Shown piece by piece: positions 14,977-25,024 of a stretch of DNA of 64,000 nt (its first letter is position 1; each line of letters opens with the position of its first letter). Origin of the DNA: an uncultured Eubacteriales bacterium (GTDB lineage: Bacteria > Bacillota > Clostridia > Christensenellales > DTU072). A program made the position numbers and the translations under genes. Location: the NCBI GenBank assembly GCA_949292905.1, contig CASFAV010000004.1:212755-276754 (forward strand), in the 5' to 3' direction. The notes under the pieces were generated by a model. That model ran no database searches and had not been told where the DNA came from. It saw nothing but the letters and a program-made list of their open reading frames with translations.

Positions 14977-17607
14977 TCATTCCCAATGCGAAACCTTGAA
15001 TTTTTTATCTACGGCTTTTGCGTTGAGAGTTATGTAGGAATTGCTTCTGCAGCGCATTATAGTCTTTCTGCCGGAAGCGTTCCGGGTATAAATAAGTTTG
15101 AAATTGCCCGTTTCGGACGCAAGCTTTTTCGCGAAGATTTCGGCGTATTCTTTTTTTCTCCCTATCGCCGAAGGGCATGCGTAAGAGTGCAGATAAGAAA
15201 GCGCTCCCAACGCATTCCGTTTCACGATGACGTAACGCGGATTCTCTATCGGCGAAAAGAATTCCTTCATCGCGGCGTTGAACACGTTCTGATCGTGTAC
15301 GGAAGCGTTCCTGAGATATATCGCCGTTTGCGTGAGATCTTTATCCTGTTCCGTTACCGCTTGCGCGTCCGGGTCTATCAGCCCGCATTCGGCGAGCGTA
15401 CCGCAAACGGCTTTGCCGATGATAAGAAAAGAACGCGCGGGATTCAAGTGCTTCAGAAACTTCAGGAACGTAGGCAAAACGAGATACGCTACCGCAAGCT
15501 GCAAAGCAAGCGCCGTGATGACCGCTATGACCGGATTCGATATTCTCGCCACCGCCAGTCCCGCCGCTATGCAGGCGCTCTCTCCCAATATCGCCTCCGC
15601 TATCAACAATTTCAGATTGAAAAACCGCGCAACCGGTACCTTCTTTTCCTGAGGCAGGAGCGTTTCGACGACTACTTCCGCCTTTCTGCCTTTAACTTCG
15701 CTTTCCCATTGCGCGCGCGGAAGCGCTCTTTTTGAGGAAAGCTCAAGCATATCCGCATTGATACGCTCTATCCCCTTCTTATCGAACGGCGGTTTTAGCG
15801 CGGTTATCCGCCCTATCCCGCTCTCTATCTCGCCCGTATCGTAATCGGGCCCCATGAATGCGTCGAAACGCCTTTTCAAAATCTCGAAATCCTGCGACCT
15901 CGGCTCCGATTCGTCCCGCTTGAAATAAGTAACGGCTTTTTCGCGCACGGAATCTTTGAATATATAGTCCGGTTCGACCGTCACGAGATGCCAGACGTTT
16001 GCGCACTTCGTCGGATCGTCGGGATCCAATCTTATTGACCTTCCGCGCATCTGGTTGGAAAGAACGTAAGATCCCACGAAACTCGCCAATATCAATGTAT
16101 TTACTTTGGGCGAATCCCAGCCTTCGCCGAGCAAAGATTTAGTCCCTACGAGTATCTCTATCTCTCCGCGCTCGAAAAGCTCGCTCACCGCGCCGACCGC
16201 GGCGCGCGCCGAAGACGAAAATTCCACTTCGGAATATCCCGTTCCGGCTATTCGCTTACGCGACTTCTCTCCCTGCGCTTTGACGCTATCGGGCAATATC
16301 ACAAGACTTCCTGTGAGCACTCCCGTCTTGGCATCCGGTACCGCACGCCGCACGGTTTCGAATACGCTTACCGCATTAACGGCATTGAATTCCCTCTCCG
16401 TTAATCCGTCGAGGTTTTCTCTCCCGATATGATCGGTAAGTATAAGCAATCTCAATCCCGCGCCGATATCGGCATATTCCGAAGACGCTATCTTTCCGAT
16501 GCTTTTGAGTTTGCCGACCGATGAGATCAGCGCGCGTTTCAGCTTCTCCGTTGTCTCCAGCCTTACTTTCCCTCTTTCGTAAACGGAATGCTTCTTCAGT
16601 ATACGCTCGGTAGCCGCCTTTTCCTCCTCGCTTAAAAGCTCTCCGTCTAGCAAAAATTCCAACGCTGTCTCCGCTATACCGTACGTGCAAGCGGGAAGCG
16701 CTTTGCCTGCGGTCAGCGATTTCGCCTTGCGCTTCTTTATTCCGTAGCCGCCGTCGGTCAGAAATGAGCATAACGCAACGTACTCTTTCACGTGCGAATA
16801 CAGCTCGTCGTAATCCTCCGAGGCGTTCAGCTTTTCCGCAACCGACGCGAGAAACTTAAGACCGTATATCTCCTCCAACGCCGCGCGGGCGTTTGCGGCG
16901 TGCGCGGTCAAAGCCTTCTCCTCCTCGGCTGTCGGAAAATTGAAATATACGTAATCCTGGTGGGGACACAACGTGCCCTGCGCCACGAGTTCGGGTACGA
17001 ATATCTCTTCGTCGATTTCGCCGCATACGGCTACGTACCTCGCCCATTCGGCAGGATCCGAATCGTACGGCGGCGTAGCCGTAAGAGATACGGTCGTGAC
17101 GCTCGCCCCCATCGCTTCCGTAAATTTTTCGAGAGCCTTTTGCCATTCGTTCTTGAGATGGTGCGCTTCGTCGAGACAAATAGTGCCTATTCCCGCCGCT
17201 TTGACTGCTTCGATGAGCTCTATATCCCTGTAATCGCAGTTCTCGCCGTCTTCGGTATATTCTGCCTTCTCCAACGCCGAGTACAAAGCCTGATACGTGA
17301 CGGAAGTTATTTTCTTGATCGAGTGCAGATCCGATGAGAACGCTTCGTCGTAAACGGCTTCGTTTTCCGCAAACATCTCCCTGAAGCGCCTCCCCCACTG
17401 CTCGCGTATCGCCGTAGTCGGCGATAATATGATGCAGGGCTTACCTATCCTGCGTATCAATTCGAGCCCCAACACGGTCTTGCCGCTTCCCGGAGCCGCA
17501 ACGATGTTTATCCTGCCGTCCCGAAGATATTTGTCCGCATTGTCCAGTATGCGTTGTTGATAAGCGCGGAACGTACCCCGAAATTTTATCCCTTCGAATA
17601 CACTCAT
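14977..17607 (-). CDS. SF2 DEAD/DEAH-type helicase with an embedded membrane hairpin
   Basis: 876 residues. The motor has Walker A APGSGKT (38-44), DEAH (146-149), SAT-like LTATPP (175-180), and, in the second RecA domain, GTKSLLGEGWDSP and the arginine-finger motif SNQMRGRSIR. After it, about residues 675-720 are strongly hydrophobic (ACIAAGLAVARISNPVIA and AVITALALQLAVAYLVLPTF), followed by about 155 soluble residues. This would place the motor at the membrane. It resembles COG1061-type helicases. No nuclease motif or partner gene is adjacent. It could be a repair, mobile-element or defence protein; I cannot tell. Confidence 0.85.
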   Translation of the reverse strand: MSVFEGIKFRGTFRAYQQRILDNADKYLRDGRINIVAAPGSGKTVLGLELIRRIGKPCIILSPTTAIREQWGRRFREMFAENEAVYDEAFSSDLHSIKKITSVTYQALYSALEKAEYTEDGENCDYRDIELIEAVKAAGIGTICLDEAHHLKNEWQKALEKFTEAMGASVTTVSLTATPPYDSDPAEWARYVAVCGEIDEEIFVPELVAQGTLCPHQDYVYFNFPTAEEEKALTAHAANARAALEEIYGLKFLASVAEKLNASEDYDELYSHVKEYVALCSFLTDGGYGIKKRKAKSLTAGKALPACTYGIAETALEFLLDGELLSEEEKAATERILKKHSVYERGKVRLETTEKLKRALISSVGKLKSIGKIASSEYADIGAGLRLLILTDHIGRENLDGLTEREFNAVNAVSVFETVRRAVPDAKTGVLTGSLVILPDSVKAQGEKSRKRIAGTGYSEVEFSSSARAAVGAVSELFERGEIEILVGTKSLLGEGWDSPKVNTLILASFVGSYVLSNQMRGRSIRLDPDDPTKCANVWHLVTVEPDYIFKDSVREKAVTYFKRDESEPRSQDFEILKRRFDAFMGPDYDTGEIESGIGRITALKPPFDKKGIERINADMLELSSKRALPRAQWESEVKGRKAEVVVETLLPQEKKVPVARFFNLKLLIAEAILGESACIAAGLAVARISNPVIAVITALALQLAVAYLVLPTFLKFLKHLNPARSFLIIGKAVCGTLAECGLIDPDAQAVTEQDKDLTQTAIYLRNASVHDQNVFNAAMKEFFSPIENPRYVIVKRNALGALSYLHSYACPSAIGRKKEYAEIFAKKLASETGNFKLIYTRNASGRKTIMRCRSNSYITLNAKAVDKKFKVSHWE

Positions 17608-17652
17608 ATCATATTGTCGCGAGAACTTTTTCTCCGATAAATAATTTTACAT

Positions 17653-17682
17653 ATTTTACCATATCCGTGAGCTATTAATCAA
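17653..17682 (-). promoter_or_regulatory. Possible promoter of the SF2 helicase gene
   Basis: On the minus strand TTGATT (17677-17682), 18-base spacer, TAAAAT (17653-17658), about 45 bases before the start codon. Confidence 0.45.
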
Positions 17683-17816
17683 GAGGCGAAAACGCCGTCT
17701 GCGCTCACGCCGGAGGCAAACCGTTTATGCACCGAAAAGCGGAAAAAGTAACCTTTCGCAATCCGCTTTTATATGATGTATTAGAAGTAAATTCAGCTAT
17801 CCACAAGGAGGTAAAA

Positions 17817-19523
17817 ATGTTTTGCAATCAAAGAAACAACGGATGCGGCGTAAACCCCTGCCGTCCGTCGGATAATTGTAAACCTTGTAATCCTTGCTGC
17901 GTCTGTCCCACGGGACCTACGGGGCCCACGGGGCCCACTGGGCCTTCGACGGGAGCCACGGGACCTACCGGTCCTACCGGAGCGACGGGACCTTCCGGCG
18001 CTATAGGCGCAACGGGGCCGCAGGGCGTACAGGGCATACAGGGCGTACAAGGCGTAGTCGGTCCTACCGGACCTACGGGACCTACCGGACCCGCAGGGCC
18101 GCAGGGCACGCAAGGTATCCAGGGAAGAACCGGAGAAATCGGCGTAACGGGACCTACCGGTCCTACCGGTCCCACAGGGCCTCAAGGTCCGAAAGGCGCT
18201 ACTGGTCCCGCAGGCGCCACAGGTCCGCAAGGCGTACAGGGAATACAAGGCTTGCAAGGTCTTGCCGGAGTGACCGGACCTACGGGTCCTACCGGCCCCG
18301 CAGGCACGGGAGCAACCGGAGCAACCGGTCCTACCGGCGCTACGGGCGCCGCGGGCGCAACGGGCCCCACCGGTCCTACAGGTCCCGCCGGAACGGGGGC
18401 TACGGGTCCCACGGGCGCTACGGGCGCCGCGGGCGCAACGGGCCCCACAGGTCCTACCGGTGGTCCCGAAGGAACGGGAGCTACGGGTCCCACGGGCGCT
18501 ACGGGTGCCGCGGGCGCAACCGGTCCCACAGGTCCTACCGGTCCCGCCGGAACGGGAGCTACCGGTCCCACGGGCGCTACGGGTGCCGCAGGCGCAACCG
18601 GCCCCACCGGTCCTACCGGTCCCGAAGGAACGGGAGCTACCGGTCCCACGGGCGCTACGGGTGCCGCGGGCGCAACCGGCCCCACCGGTCCTACCGGTCC
18701 CGAAGGTACGGGGGCTACCGGTCCCACCGGTCCCGAAGGTGCAACGGGTCCCACAGGTCCCACCGGTCCCGAAGGTACGGGAGCTACGGGCCCCACCGGT
18801 CCCGAAGGTGCAACGGGTCCCACAGGTCCTACCGGTCCCGAAGGTACGGGAGCTACGGGCCCCACCGGTCCCGAAGGTGCAACGGGTCCCACAGGTCCCA
18901 CCGGCCCCGAAGGAGCGACGGGTCCCACCGGTCCCGAAGGCGCTGCCGGCGCGGAAGGAGCTACGGGTCCCACCGGCCCCACCGGTCCTACCGGACCCAC
19001 GGGCGCTAACGCGATAAGCGCGATCTCGCTCACTTCGGGCGATAAACCGGTAACGACTTCGCTGTTTGCCAACGACACGCAAGGCGATCTGCGCTACGTC
19101 GGCAACGCCGTTTCGGGACAGAGCACCAACAATCAGGCGCCCGACGACAACATCAATCTCGTAGCCGCCGACATGTCCTACGCGGTAATGATCCCCATCT
19201 CCGGTAAGCTCGAACACGTTTATATCGAAAGCACCGTGACGGCTCTGGAAAACTTCTCTCATGCCGCGAGGTTGAAAGCGCGCTTGTACACCGCGCCTGC
19301 GGGAACGCTGAACTTCTCTGTCGTTCCCGGGTCCGAACTTACTCTGTCGCCGGAGATATCGGGCGTCGTACCGGCCGGAACGATTTTCAACGGCGACGTT
19401 GCTCTCGATCACGATGTTACCGCAGGCAGCAAGCTGCTCGCAGTCATCTGGCTCACACGCGACGAAGCCGGCGAAGACCAGAGTCTTTCCACGGTCACCT
19501 TCCTCGCAACAGTGATAAGATAA
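17817..19523 (+). CDS. Collagen-like surface/spore protein with GPT-type repeats
   Basis: 568 residues, starting after a strong AAGGAGG site. The N-terminus is Cys-rich (about 10 Cys in 35 residues: [22 protein letters not shown]). It is followed by a run of over 370 residues of Gly-X-Y triplets dominated by GPT, GAT and GPE, then a globular C-terminal domain of about 160 residues. This is the layout of BclA-like exosporium and other bacterial collagen-like proteins, which form trimeric filaments. Its presence hints at spore-coat or surface filament assembly, but no spore gene is nearby. The triplet DNA is repetitive and could be prone to length change. Confidence 0.85.
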   Translation: MFCNQRNNGCGVNPCRPSDNCKPCNPCCVCPTGPTGPTGPTGPSTGATGPTGPTGATGPSGAIGATGPQGVQGIQGVQGVVGPTGPTGPTGPAGPQGTQGIQGRTGEIGVTGPTGPTGPTGPQGPKGATGPAGATGPQGVQGIQGLQGLAGVTGPTGPTGPAGTGATGATGPTGATGAAGATGPTGPTGPAGTGATGPTGATGAAGATGPTGPTGGPEGTGATGPTGATGAAGATGPTGPTGPAGTGATGPTGATGAAGATGPTGPTGPEGTGATGPTGATGAAGATGPTGPTGPEGTGATGPTGPEGATGPTGPTGPEGTGATGPTGPEGATGPTGPTGPEGTGATGPTGPEGATGPTGPTGPEGATGPTGPEGAAGAEGATGPTGPTGPTGPTGANAISAISLTSGDKPVTTSLFANDTQGDLRYVGNAVSGQSTNNQAPDDNINLVAADMSYAVMIPISGKLEHVYIESTVTALENFSHAARLKARLYTAPAGTLNFSVVPGSELTLSPEISGVVPAGTIFNGDVALDHDVTAGSKLLAVIWLTRDEAGEDQSLSTVTFLATVIR

Positions 19524-19544
19524 GCTTATCCCCGTTTTGAAAAA

Positions 19545-19580
19545 GGCGCGTTCCCGTAAGGGGCGCGTCTTTTGTTTTTT
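19545..19580 (+). terminator. Terminator of the collagen-like gene
   Basis: A GC-rich stem (GGCGCG with GGGCGCGTC, 19545-19569) followed by T-rich sequence to 19580. Confidence 0.7.
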
Positions 19581-19723
19581 CCGCGATATTTACGTCCGTC
19601 GGTTTTGCGTACGGCTGTTCTTTTCGGGCGTGCGATCGCTAACTTCCGATTATCTTTATGAGAATGACTGTTCTCTTTTGCATAAATATTACCTCGGGGC
19701 ACTACGGATTTCAAATTTCGGAA

Positions 19724-19752
19724 TTGACAAATAATGACAAAATTTCTAAAAT
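19724..19752 (+). promoter_or_regulatory. Strong sigma-A promoter of the bead-repeat lipoprotein
   Basis: A consensus TTGACA (19724-19729), exact 17-base spacer and TAAAAT (19747-19752), in an AT-rich stretch. Confidence 0.75.
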
Positions 19753-19787
19753 TTTTTTATCGACATCCGTAAAAGGGGGGAATGATC

Positions 19788-22031
19788 GTGAAACGCTTAT
19801 TCATATCCGTATTTTTATTGATTTTATTGTCGACTGTACTGTTCGCCGCCGCCTGCACCGCCGAAAACGAAGCCGAAAGCGCCGTTCGTACCGCCGCGGA
19901 GCACGTACATTCCTGGTCCGATTACGTTGTTACGAAAGCCGCCGCGTGCACCGAAGCGGGAGAAAAAACCAAATATTGCGACTGCGGAGCTTCGATATCC
20001 GTCATTACGGCGCCTACCGGTCATTCGCTCGAAGCCGGCTTCGTCTGCTCCGAAAGAAAGTGCATCAACGAAGGCTGCACTCACGTCGAGCCCGCGGCGG
20101 AACACACGTATTCCGTCAAAGAAACGGTGCCGCCTTCCTGTACCGAAAAGGGTTACGCGGTATACGTATGCGAATGCGGTGAGGAGCTTATCGGCGACGA
20201 GACCGAACCTGCGGGGCACGTATTCGGCGAGCCGGAAACGCTTAAAGACGCCGACTGTACCGAAGACGGCGAACGTATAAAGTCGTGTACCGTATGCGGT
20301 TTCGAAGAAGCCGAGACCGTTCCCGCTACGGGGCATAAATACGAAAGCAACGTCGTACCCGCGACCTGCAAAAAAGGCGGATATACGGAACACGTCTGCG
20401 TCGCTTGCGGCGACAGCTACGTCGATTCCGAGACCGTGCCCCTATGGCACGCTCTCGACGCCGACTTCGGTTGTTGCGAAAGGCATTGCACGCGCGAAGG
20501 GTGCGATTATTACGAGCCCGCATATAAGGAACACGATTATTCGGTGTCGTCCGTCGTCGCTCCCACGTGCACGGAAGAAGGCTATACCGTCCTCAAATGC
20601 GCCTGCGGCGCAGTAAAACACGACGACTACGTACCGCCTGCGGAACACGCCTTCGCGACCGAGGCTTTCGAAGCCTCCTGCACGGAATGCGCGTATACCG
20701 AAAGCGTCTGCTCCGTATGCGGATATAAAGTCAGGACCGTCACGGCGCCCGCTCTCGGACATCTATACGGGACCGATTTCCCGTGTTGCGTCAGGGAATG
20801 TCTGCGCGAAGGGTGCGGACACACCGAAAAAGCCGGCTCCGAACACGAATATACCGAGATCGTCACACCCTCGACTTGCACGGAAAAAGGCAACGTCGCC
20901 ACTGTATGCAGCGTTTGCGGTTTTGTGGCGCATTACGAAGAAACCGAACTTACGGCTCACGAATTTGCTATAACCACGGTGAACGCCTCCTGTACCGAAG
21001 GAGGATATACCGAATATACCTGCAAGATCTGCCTTTACAGTTATCGGGACGACTTCACGGAAGCTCTCGGACACCTCTACGACACGGGTGCGGAATGTGT
21101 CGACGGAGAATGTACCCGCGAAGGCTGTGACCACAAGGAACCGGCAAGCGCACAGCACGATTTCGCCCTTTCCTCGGTGAATCCCTCGTGCACCGAAAAA
21201 GGATATACCGAATATATTTGTAAATACTGCCGTTATTATTATCGCGACGACTACACGGACGCCCTCGGACACCTATACGCCACGAACGCTGAATGTATCG
21301 ACAGAGAGTGTATCCGCGAAGGCTGTACGCACGTCGAACCCGCAAGCGCGGAGCACAGCTTTACCGATCTTACCGTCGAGCCGACGTGCACTGAGGAAGG
21401 CTATACGGAACACACCTGTATGACGTGCGGTCATTCCTGTCGGGATGACTTCGCCGAAGCTCTCGGACACCTCTACGCCACGGACGCGGAATGTATCGAC
21501 AGAGAGTGCGTCCGCGAGGGTTGCTCGCACGTAGAGCCGGCGAGCTCGCAACACGATTTCGTTGCCTCAGATACCTCGACAAGCGCGACGTGCACCGAAA
21601 ACGGCTACGTCATCATGGTCTGCGGCGGTTGCGGGGCATGGTACGACTGCGAAACGGAGGCCCTCGGTCACGATTACGCGGGCGGACTCTGCACCCGTTG
21701 CGGCAACGTGGACGCGACGTACGATTGCGGCAAATTGACGCTGGAGCTGCGCTATTCGTCATACTGCGTCACTGGATTCGACCCTTCGGAACCGGACACG
21801 CGGCTGATGATGATCCCCGACGAATATAACGGCATCGCTATAACGTCGATAGAAGCTTTTGCGCTCACGAACAACACGTTGATCGAATGCGTGGCGCTCG
21901 GCGCTAACTTCACCTCCCTCGACCCGTGGGCCTTCTACGGCATGGCTTCGTTGAATACGTTGATATTACCCTACGGCTGCGCGCTCGACGGAGTGCTCCT
22001 GCCGGCAGATATTACCGTCATAACCTATTAA
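19788..22031 (+). CDS. Lipoprotein with about 12 Cys/His bead repeats and a C-terminal LRR-like module
   Basis: About 747 residues. I chose the GTG at 19788: the G-run (19775-19780) is 7 bases before it but only one base before the alternative ATG at 19782. A lipobox (FAAAC near residue 23) follows the hydrophobic core. The body is a chain of units built as CTExGYTxxxCxxCGxxxxDxxxxALGH, often followed by a CxRECxREGCxHxEPA mini-unit. Each unit holds a C, a CxxC pair and a GH, which could bind zinc or form disulfides; this is inference. The last 90 residues are BspA-like (RLMMIPDEYNGIAITSIEAFAL). Likely an exported surface protein. Confidence 0.75.
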   Translation: MKRLFISVFLLILLSTVLFAAACTAENEAESAVRTAAEHVHSWSDYVVTKAAACTEAGEKTKYCDCGASISVITAPTGHSLEAGFVCSERKCINEGCTHVEPAAEHTYSVKETVPPSCTEKGYAVYVCECGEELIGDETEPAGHVFGEPETLKDADCTEDGERIKSCTVCGFEEAETVPATGHKYESNVVPATCKKGGYTEHVCVACGDSYVDSETVPLWHALDADFGCCERHCTREGCDYYEPAYKEHDYSVSSVVAPTCTEEGYTVLKCACGAVKHDDYVPPAEHAFATEAFEASCTECAYTESVCSVCGYKVRTVTAPALGHLYGTDFPCCVRECLREGCGHTEKAGSEHEYTEIVTPSTCTEKGNVATVCSVCGFVAHYEETELTAHEFAITTVNASCTEGGYTEYTCKICLYSYRDDFTEALGHLYDTGAECVDGECTREGCDHKEPASAQHDFALSSVNPSCTEKGYTEYICKYCRYYYRDDYTDALGHLYATNAECIDRECIREGCTHVEPASAEHSFTDLTVEPTCTEEGYTEHTCMTCGHSCRDDFAEALGHLYATDAECIDRECVREGCSHVEPASSQHDFVASDTSTSATCTENGYVIMVCGGCGAWYDCETEALGHDYAGGLCTRCGNVDATYDCGKLTLELRYSSYCVTGFDPSEPDTRLMMIPDEYNGIAITSIEAFALTNNTLIECVALGANFTSLDPWAFYGMASLNTLILPYGCALDGVLLPADITVITY

Positions 22032-22060
22032 ACGGTAGCTATAGATACGTAAATAATGCA

Positions 22061-22096
22061 AAAAAAAGGAAGGCGCTCTTTTACGACGCGCCTTCC
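22061..22096 (-). terminator. Terminator of the two-component operon
   Basis: Stem GGAAGGCGC/GCGCCTTCC (22068-22096) with an A run at 22061-22067, i.e. a U run on the minus strand. Confidence 0.7.
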
Positions 22097-22228
22097 TGAT
22101 TTCTCCCCTATTATACTGAGCCGGTCATCCCGTCCGCACACACCGCAGCATAACCGGCTCTATTATAAAAAACGAAGCGTGAAAAAAGCGTGAAAAATTC
22201 GCGCTTTACAAAAATTCACTCGATTATT

Positions 22229-23050
22229 TTATTTATCGGCATTTCTTTTCGCCGCTATGTCGTCCAACCATAACTGCATCGCGAAAGACCATCCGTAATT
22301 GATGAGGAACTCGCCCTTGTATCCGTCGTCGTTCACGTCATCCAGATACCGCCACATATCGCATTCGAGGGCGGAGCAATTCACCGAAGCCCTGCCTCTT
22401 CCGAATACCGCGAGCGCCGCGAGCCCGCGCTCGCGCAGGAAGAGCTCCAATCTGCACTTGGCGTTGCGATAGAGCATTTTGGCTTTGTCCGCTTCCTTGT
22501 CGGGCCACAGAGCCGCTATCGTCTCGCCCATCTCCACCGTCGCTCCCCGCCGCGCTATGAGCAATGCGAGGAATTCCTTGCTTTTCTGGGACGGGAATTC
22601 CTGATTGTCGCCGTTCACCGCAAGATCGAACGCCCCGAAAGTTTTTGCTTCTATCACCCGCCTCGACGCTTTGCTTTCGTGGATCTTCGAGATGAACCAT
22701 TCTATCTTGTCGCGACTGTACGGCTTGTAGCAGAATCCGAGAAGATTGGCGCCTATCCTGCGCGAGATCTCCTTCTCGTTCTGCGTGTAGCCGCTTATGA
22801 AAACTATTTTCGTATCCGGCGAGACTTCCGTCACGGCCTCGGCAAGCTCCACCCCGTTCTTCCCCGGCATGTTGATGTCGAGAAAGGCGCAGTCGGGCTT
22901 GTACTCGCGGGCATGATTGAGAAATTTGTCTCCGTCGCTGAAATACACGCACTGTATATCCGCGTCCATGACGTTGCCTACGAACGCCTGCAGCGAACGT
23001 ATTTCGTCGTCTATCACTATTATGTTCACCGTTGTTCTCGGAGCTCCCAT
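22229..23050 (-). CDS. Response regulator, receiver plus SARP/OmpR-like DNA-binding domain
   Basis: 273 residues. The receiver shows VIDDE, phospho-acceptor Asp in FLDINMPGKNG, the conserved Ser/Thr region (IVFISGY) and CYKPYSRDKI with its Lys. After residue 125 comes a winged-helix-like domain (FGAFDLAVNG, QKSKEFLALLIARRG, TIAALWPD, KMLYRNAKCRLELFL), similar to SARP-family regulators rather than the LytTR or AraC domain usual beside LytS/YesM kinases. It follows the kinase gene by one base and should receive its phosphoryl group. Confidence 0.85.
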   Translation of the reverse strand: MGAPRTTVNIIVIDDEIRSLQAFVGNVMDADIQCVYFSDGDKFLNHAREYKPDCAFLDINMPGKNGVELAEAVTEVSPDTKIVFISGYTQNEKEISRRIGANLLGFCYKPYSRDKIEWFISKIHESKASRRVIEAKTFGAFDLAVNGDNQEFPSQKSKEFLALLIARRGATVEMGETIAALWPDKEADKAKMLYRNAKCRLELFLRERGLAALAVFGRGRASVNCSALECDMWRYLDDVNDDGYKGEFLINYGWSFAMQLWLDDIAAKRNADK

Positions 23051-23051
23051 T

Positions 23052-24944
23052 TTATCCCTCTTTCACGTTGCGCGCCACCACGAATCTTATCTGCGTGCCC
23101 TCCGCGGGTTTCGCGATTATTTCGGCGCTCGCTTTCATCAATAATTTCATGCGCTCGACGGCGTTTCTGAGCCCGACGGAACGTTCCATCGCCTTTTCAG
23201 CGTCGAAACCGCACCCGTTGTCGCTCACCGATATTTCCACGCCTTCGGGCGTATCCTTCGCGGAAATAAGCACGTAGCCGTCCTCTTTTTCGGTTATCCC
23301 CGAATGTCTGATCGCGTTCTCGACTATCGGCTGCAACGACAGCGCAGGCACTTTCAGATCCCACACGTCCACGTCGAGCATCAGGTTGATCTCCTTTTGC
23401 AGTCTCATTTCCTCGAGCGCCACGTAGTTCAACGTGTTGTCTATCTCTTCGTCGAAACGCACTAGCCCCTTCACTCCCGCGTCTATGTTCGCGCGCAGAT
23501 GCCTGCTGAAATGTTCCATCGCGCGGTCTCCCGCGGCGATGCTTTCGCGGTATACGCCCTGTATACAGGTAAGACAGTTGAACATGAAATGCGGCTTGAT
23601 CTGGGCTCGCAGCGCGTCCGCCTGTATTTCGGTGATGCGGCGTTTGTAGTCCGCCGCTTCTATGGCGGCTTTGTTATAGTCGCGCATCCTCATGAAATAC
23701 AGCGCGTAAACGCCCATCATCATGACCATTACCGCATAGGACGCCACCGATTCCGTACCGATCACGACGAAATCGAGCATGTCCATCATCGATATCCCGA
23801 TAACGAACGTGAGCGCGAAGAAAAACAAAGTGTACGCGCCCGCGAATTTGACTTTCGTCACCACCCCGCGCATAAGCGGCACGTAGACGAAAGACAATAC
23901 GAACAGTTGCAAAAATACCGGAACGATGCGTTCCTTATAGCCGTATAAAGAATAGAACGCCGCGATACAGCCGACGTTGAAGACCGTAAGCGCCACTATC
24001 TGCCAAGGAAGGGGTTTAAGCGTTATCACCCCAGTACGCACGAGATGATACACGAACACCACCGCGGCGGCTACGGAAAAAGCATAGAATATCTCGGCTA
24101 TCGGATTATACCACGGAAAATCGAGATACTTGAGAAGGTGTCTGTACACGTCCACGGAAAACACGAACATGAGCAGCACGGTCACGAGCACAGCGGTAAA
24201 GGTCCAGCCGCCTGCGCCGATACCGGTCTTGGACGCGTTCAAGAATATCCCGAGGATAAAAAGCATTATGAGCGCGCCGAGGACTATGAACGCAAAATAT
24301 TCCCCGTACGTAGCGGAAGAGCCTATGGCGTCGCCCGCGACCATGGAAAACGCCGAATGCATGCCGCCTTCGCGGGAAGCCGAAAGTTCCACCACCACCG
24401 TGACCGTTTCGGGCGTCTCGGCGACGTATGGATAAACCTCCGTCTCGATACCGTAGGAAGCCGTTTCGCTCTCGTTTTCGGACATAACGCCGTAGACGGT
24501 ATTCAGTTTGCCGTTTATGAAGGTGCGGTAGGCGCCGTCGAAGTTGACCGCATGCACCTGCAGCGCTATTCCCGCGGGCACGGCGGCCGTTATGCGGAAA
24601 GAGCCGTATCCCGTGCGCGGTAAAACTTCGCCGCTTGCCGTGGTATTGCCCGTCCAGACGTCGGGCACGTATATCACTCCGTCCGGCTCGGCGTCGGTAA
24701 GATCGTCGGTCACTATCCACTTATCGTAGAAATATTCCCACTCGCCGTACAGCGACACGTAATCGCCGCTCCGTATTTGCGTGGCGTCCAGATGCCGGTT
24801 TTCGATTTTGGCAAGTCCCATCACTTCCGCAAAATACACGGAACAAACGAAAGTAAGCACAACGAGGAGCAGAGTGACGAGTATCATCGTGCATCCCAGA
24901 CAGATATAAACTCTTTTGTCGCCTCTTTTTATTCCCTCGATCAC
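23052..24944 (-). CDS. Sensor histidine kinase, 7TMR-DISM plus LytS/YesM-type kinase
   Basis: 630 residues. One helix, then an extracytoplasmic sensing domain of about 170 residues (GEWEYFYDKWIV, TGYGSFRITAAVP) and about seven membrane helices (to about 400), the 7TMR-DISM layout. The kinase core is of the YesM/LytS type: phospho-acceptor His in AQIKPHFMFNCL, N-box NAIRHSG, and the G-box VSDNGCGFD. A carbohydrate or small-molecule ligand is typical of 7TMR-DISM. The start appears to be a GTG with a weak site, so the first 20 residues are uncertain. Operon with the response regulator. Confidence 0.85.
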   Translation of the reverse strand: MIEGIKRGDKRVYICLGCTMILVTLLLVVLTFVCSVYFAEVMGLAKIENRHLDATQIRSGDYVSLYGEWEYFYDKWIVTDDLTDAEPDGVIYVPDVWTGNTTASGEVLPRTGYGSFRITAAVPAGIALQVHAVNFDGAYRTFINGKLNTVYGVMSENESETASYGIETEVYPYVAETPETVTVVVELSASREGGMHSAFSMVAGDAIGSSATYGEYFAFIVLGALIMLFILGIFLNASKTGIGAGGWTFTAVLVTVLLMFVFSVDVYRHLLKYLDFPWYNPIAEIFYAFSVAAAVVFVYHLVRTGVITLKPLPWQIVALTVFNVGCIAAFYSLYGYKERIVPVFLQLFVLSFVYVPLMRGVVTKVKFAGAYTLFFFALTFVIGISMMDMLDFVVIGTESVASYAVMVMMMGVYALYFMRMRDYNKAAIEAADYKRRITEIQADALRAQIKPHFMFNCLTCIQGVYRESIAAGDRAMEHFSRHLRANIDAGVKGLVRFDEEIDNTLNYVALEEMRLQKEINLMLDVDVWDLKVPALSLQPIVENAIRHSGITEKEDGYVLISAKDTPEGVEISVSDNGCGFDAEKAMERSVGLRNAVERMKLLMKASAEIIAKPAEGTQIRFVVARNVKEG

Positions 24945-24973
24945 CAGACAATACCGCCCTTACTTATACCTCC

Positions 24974-25002
24974 AGTATAGCACAAAAAGCGACAAAAGTC
25001 AA
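24974..25002 (-). promoter_or_regulatory. Sigma-A promoter of the two-component operon
   Basis: On the minus strand TTGACT (24997-25002), 17-base spacer, TATACT (24974-24979). Confidence 0.7.
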
Positions 25003-25024
25003 TACGGGCGTCTCGGGCGCCGAC

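Noticed and set aside
16785..16805. parS-like site near a TTTCACGTG
   Set aside because: Only about 11 of 16 positions match the TGTTTCACGTGAAACA consensus, inside a helicase coding region.
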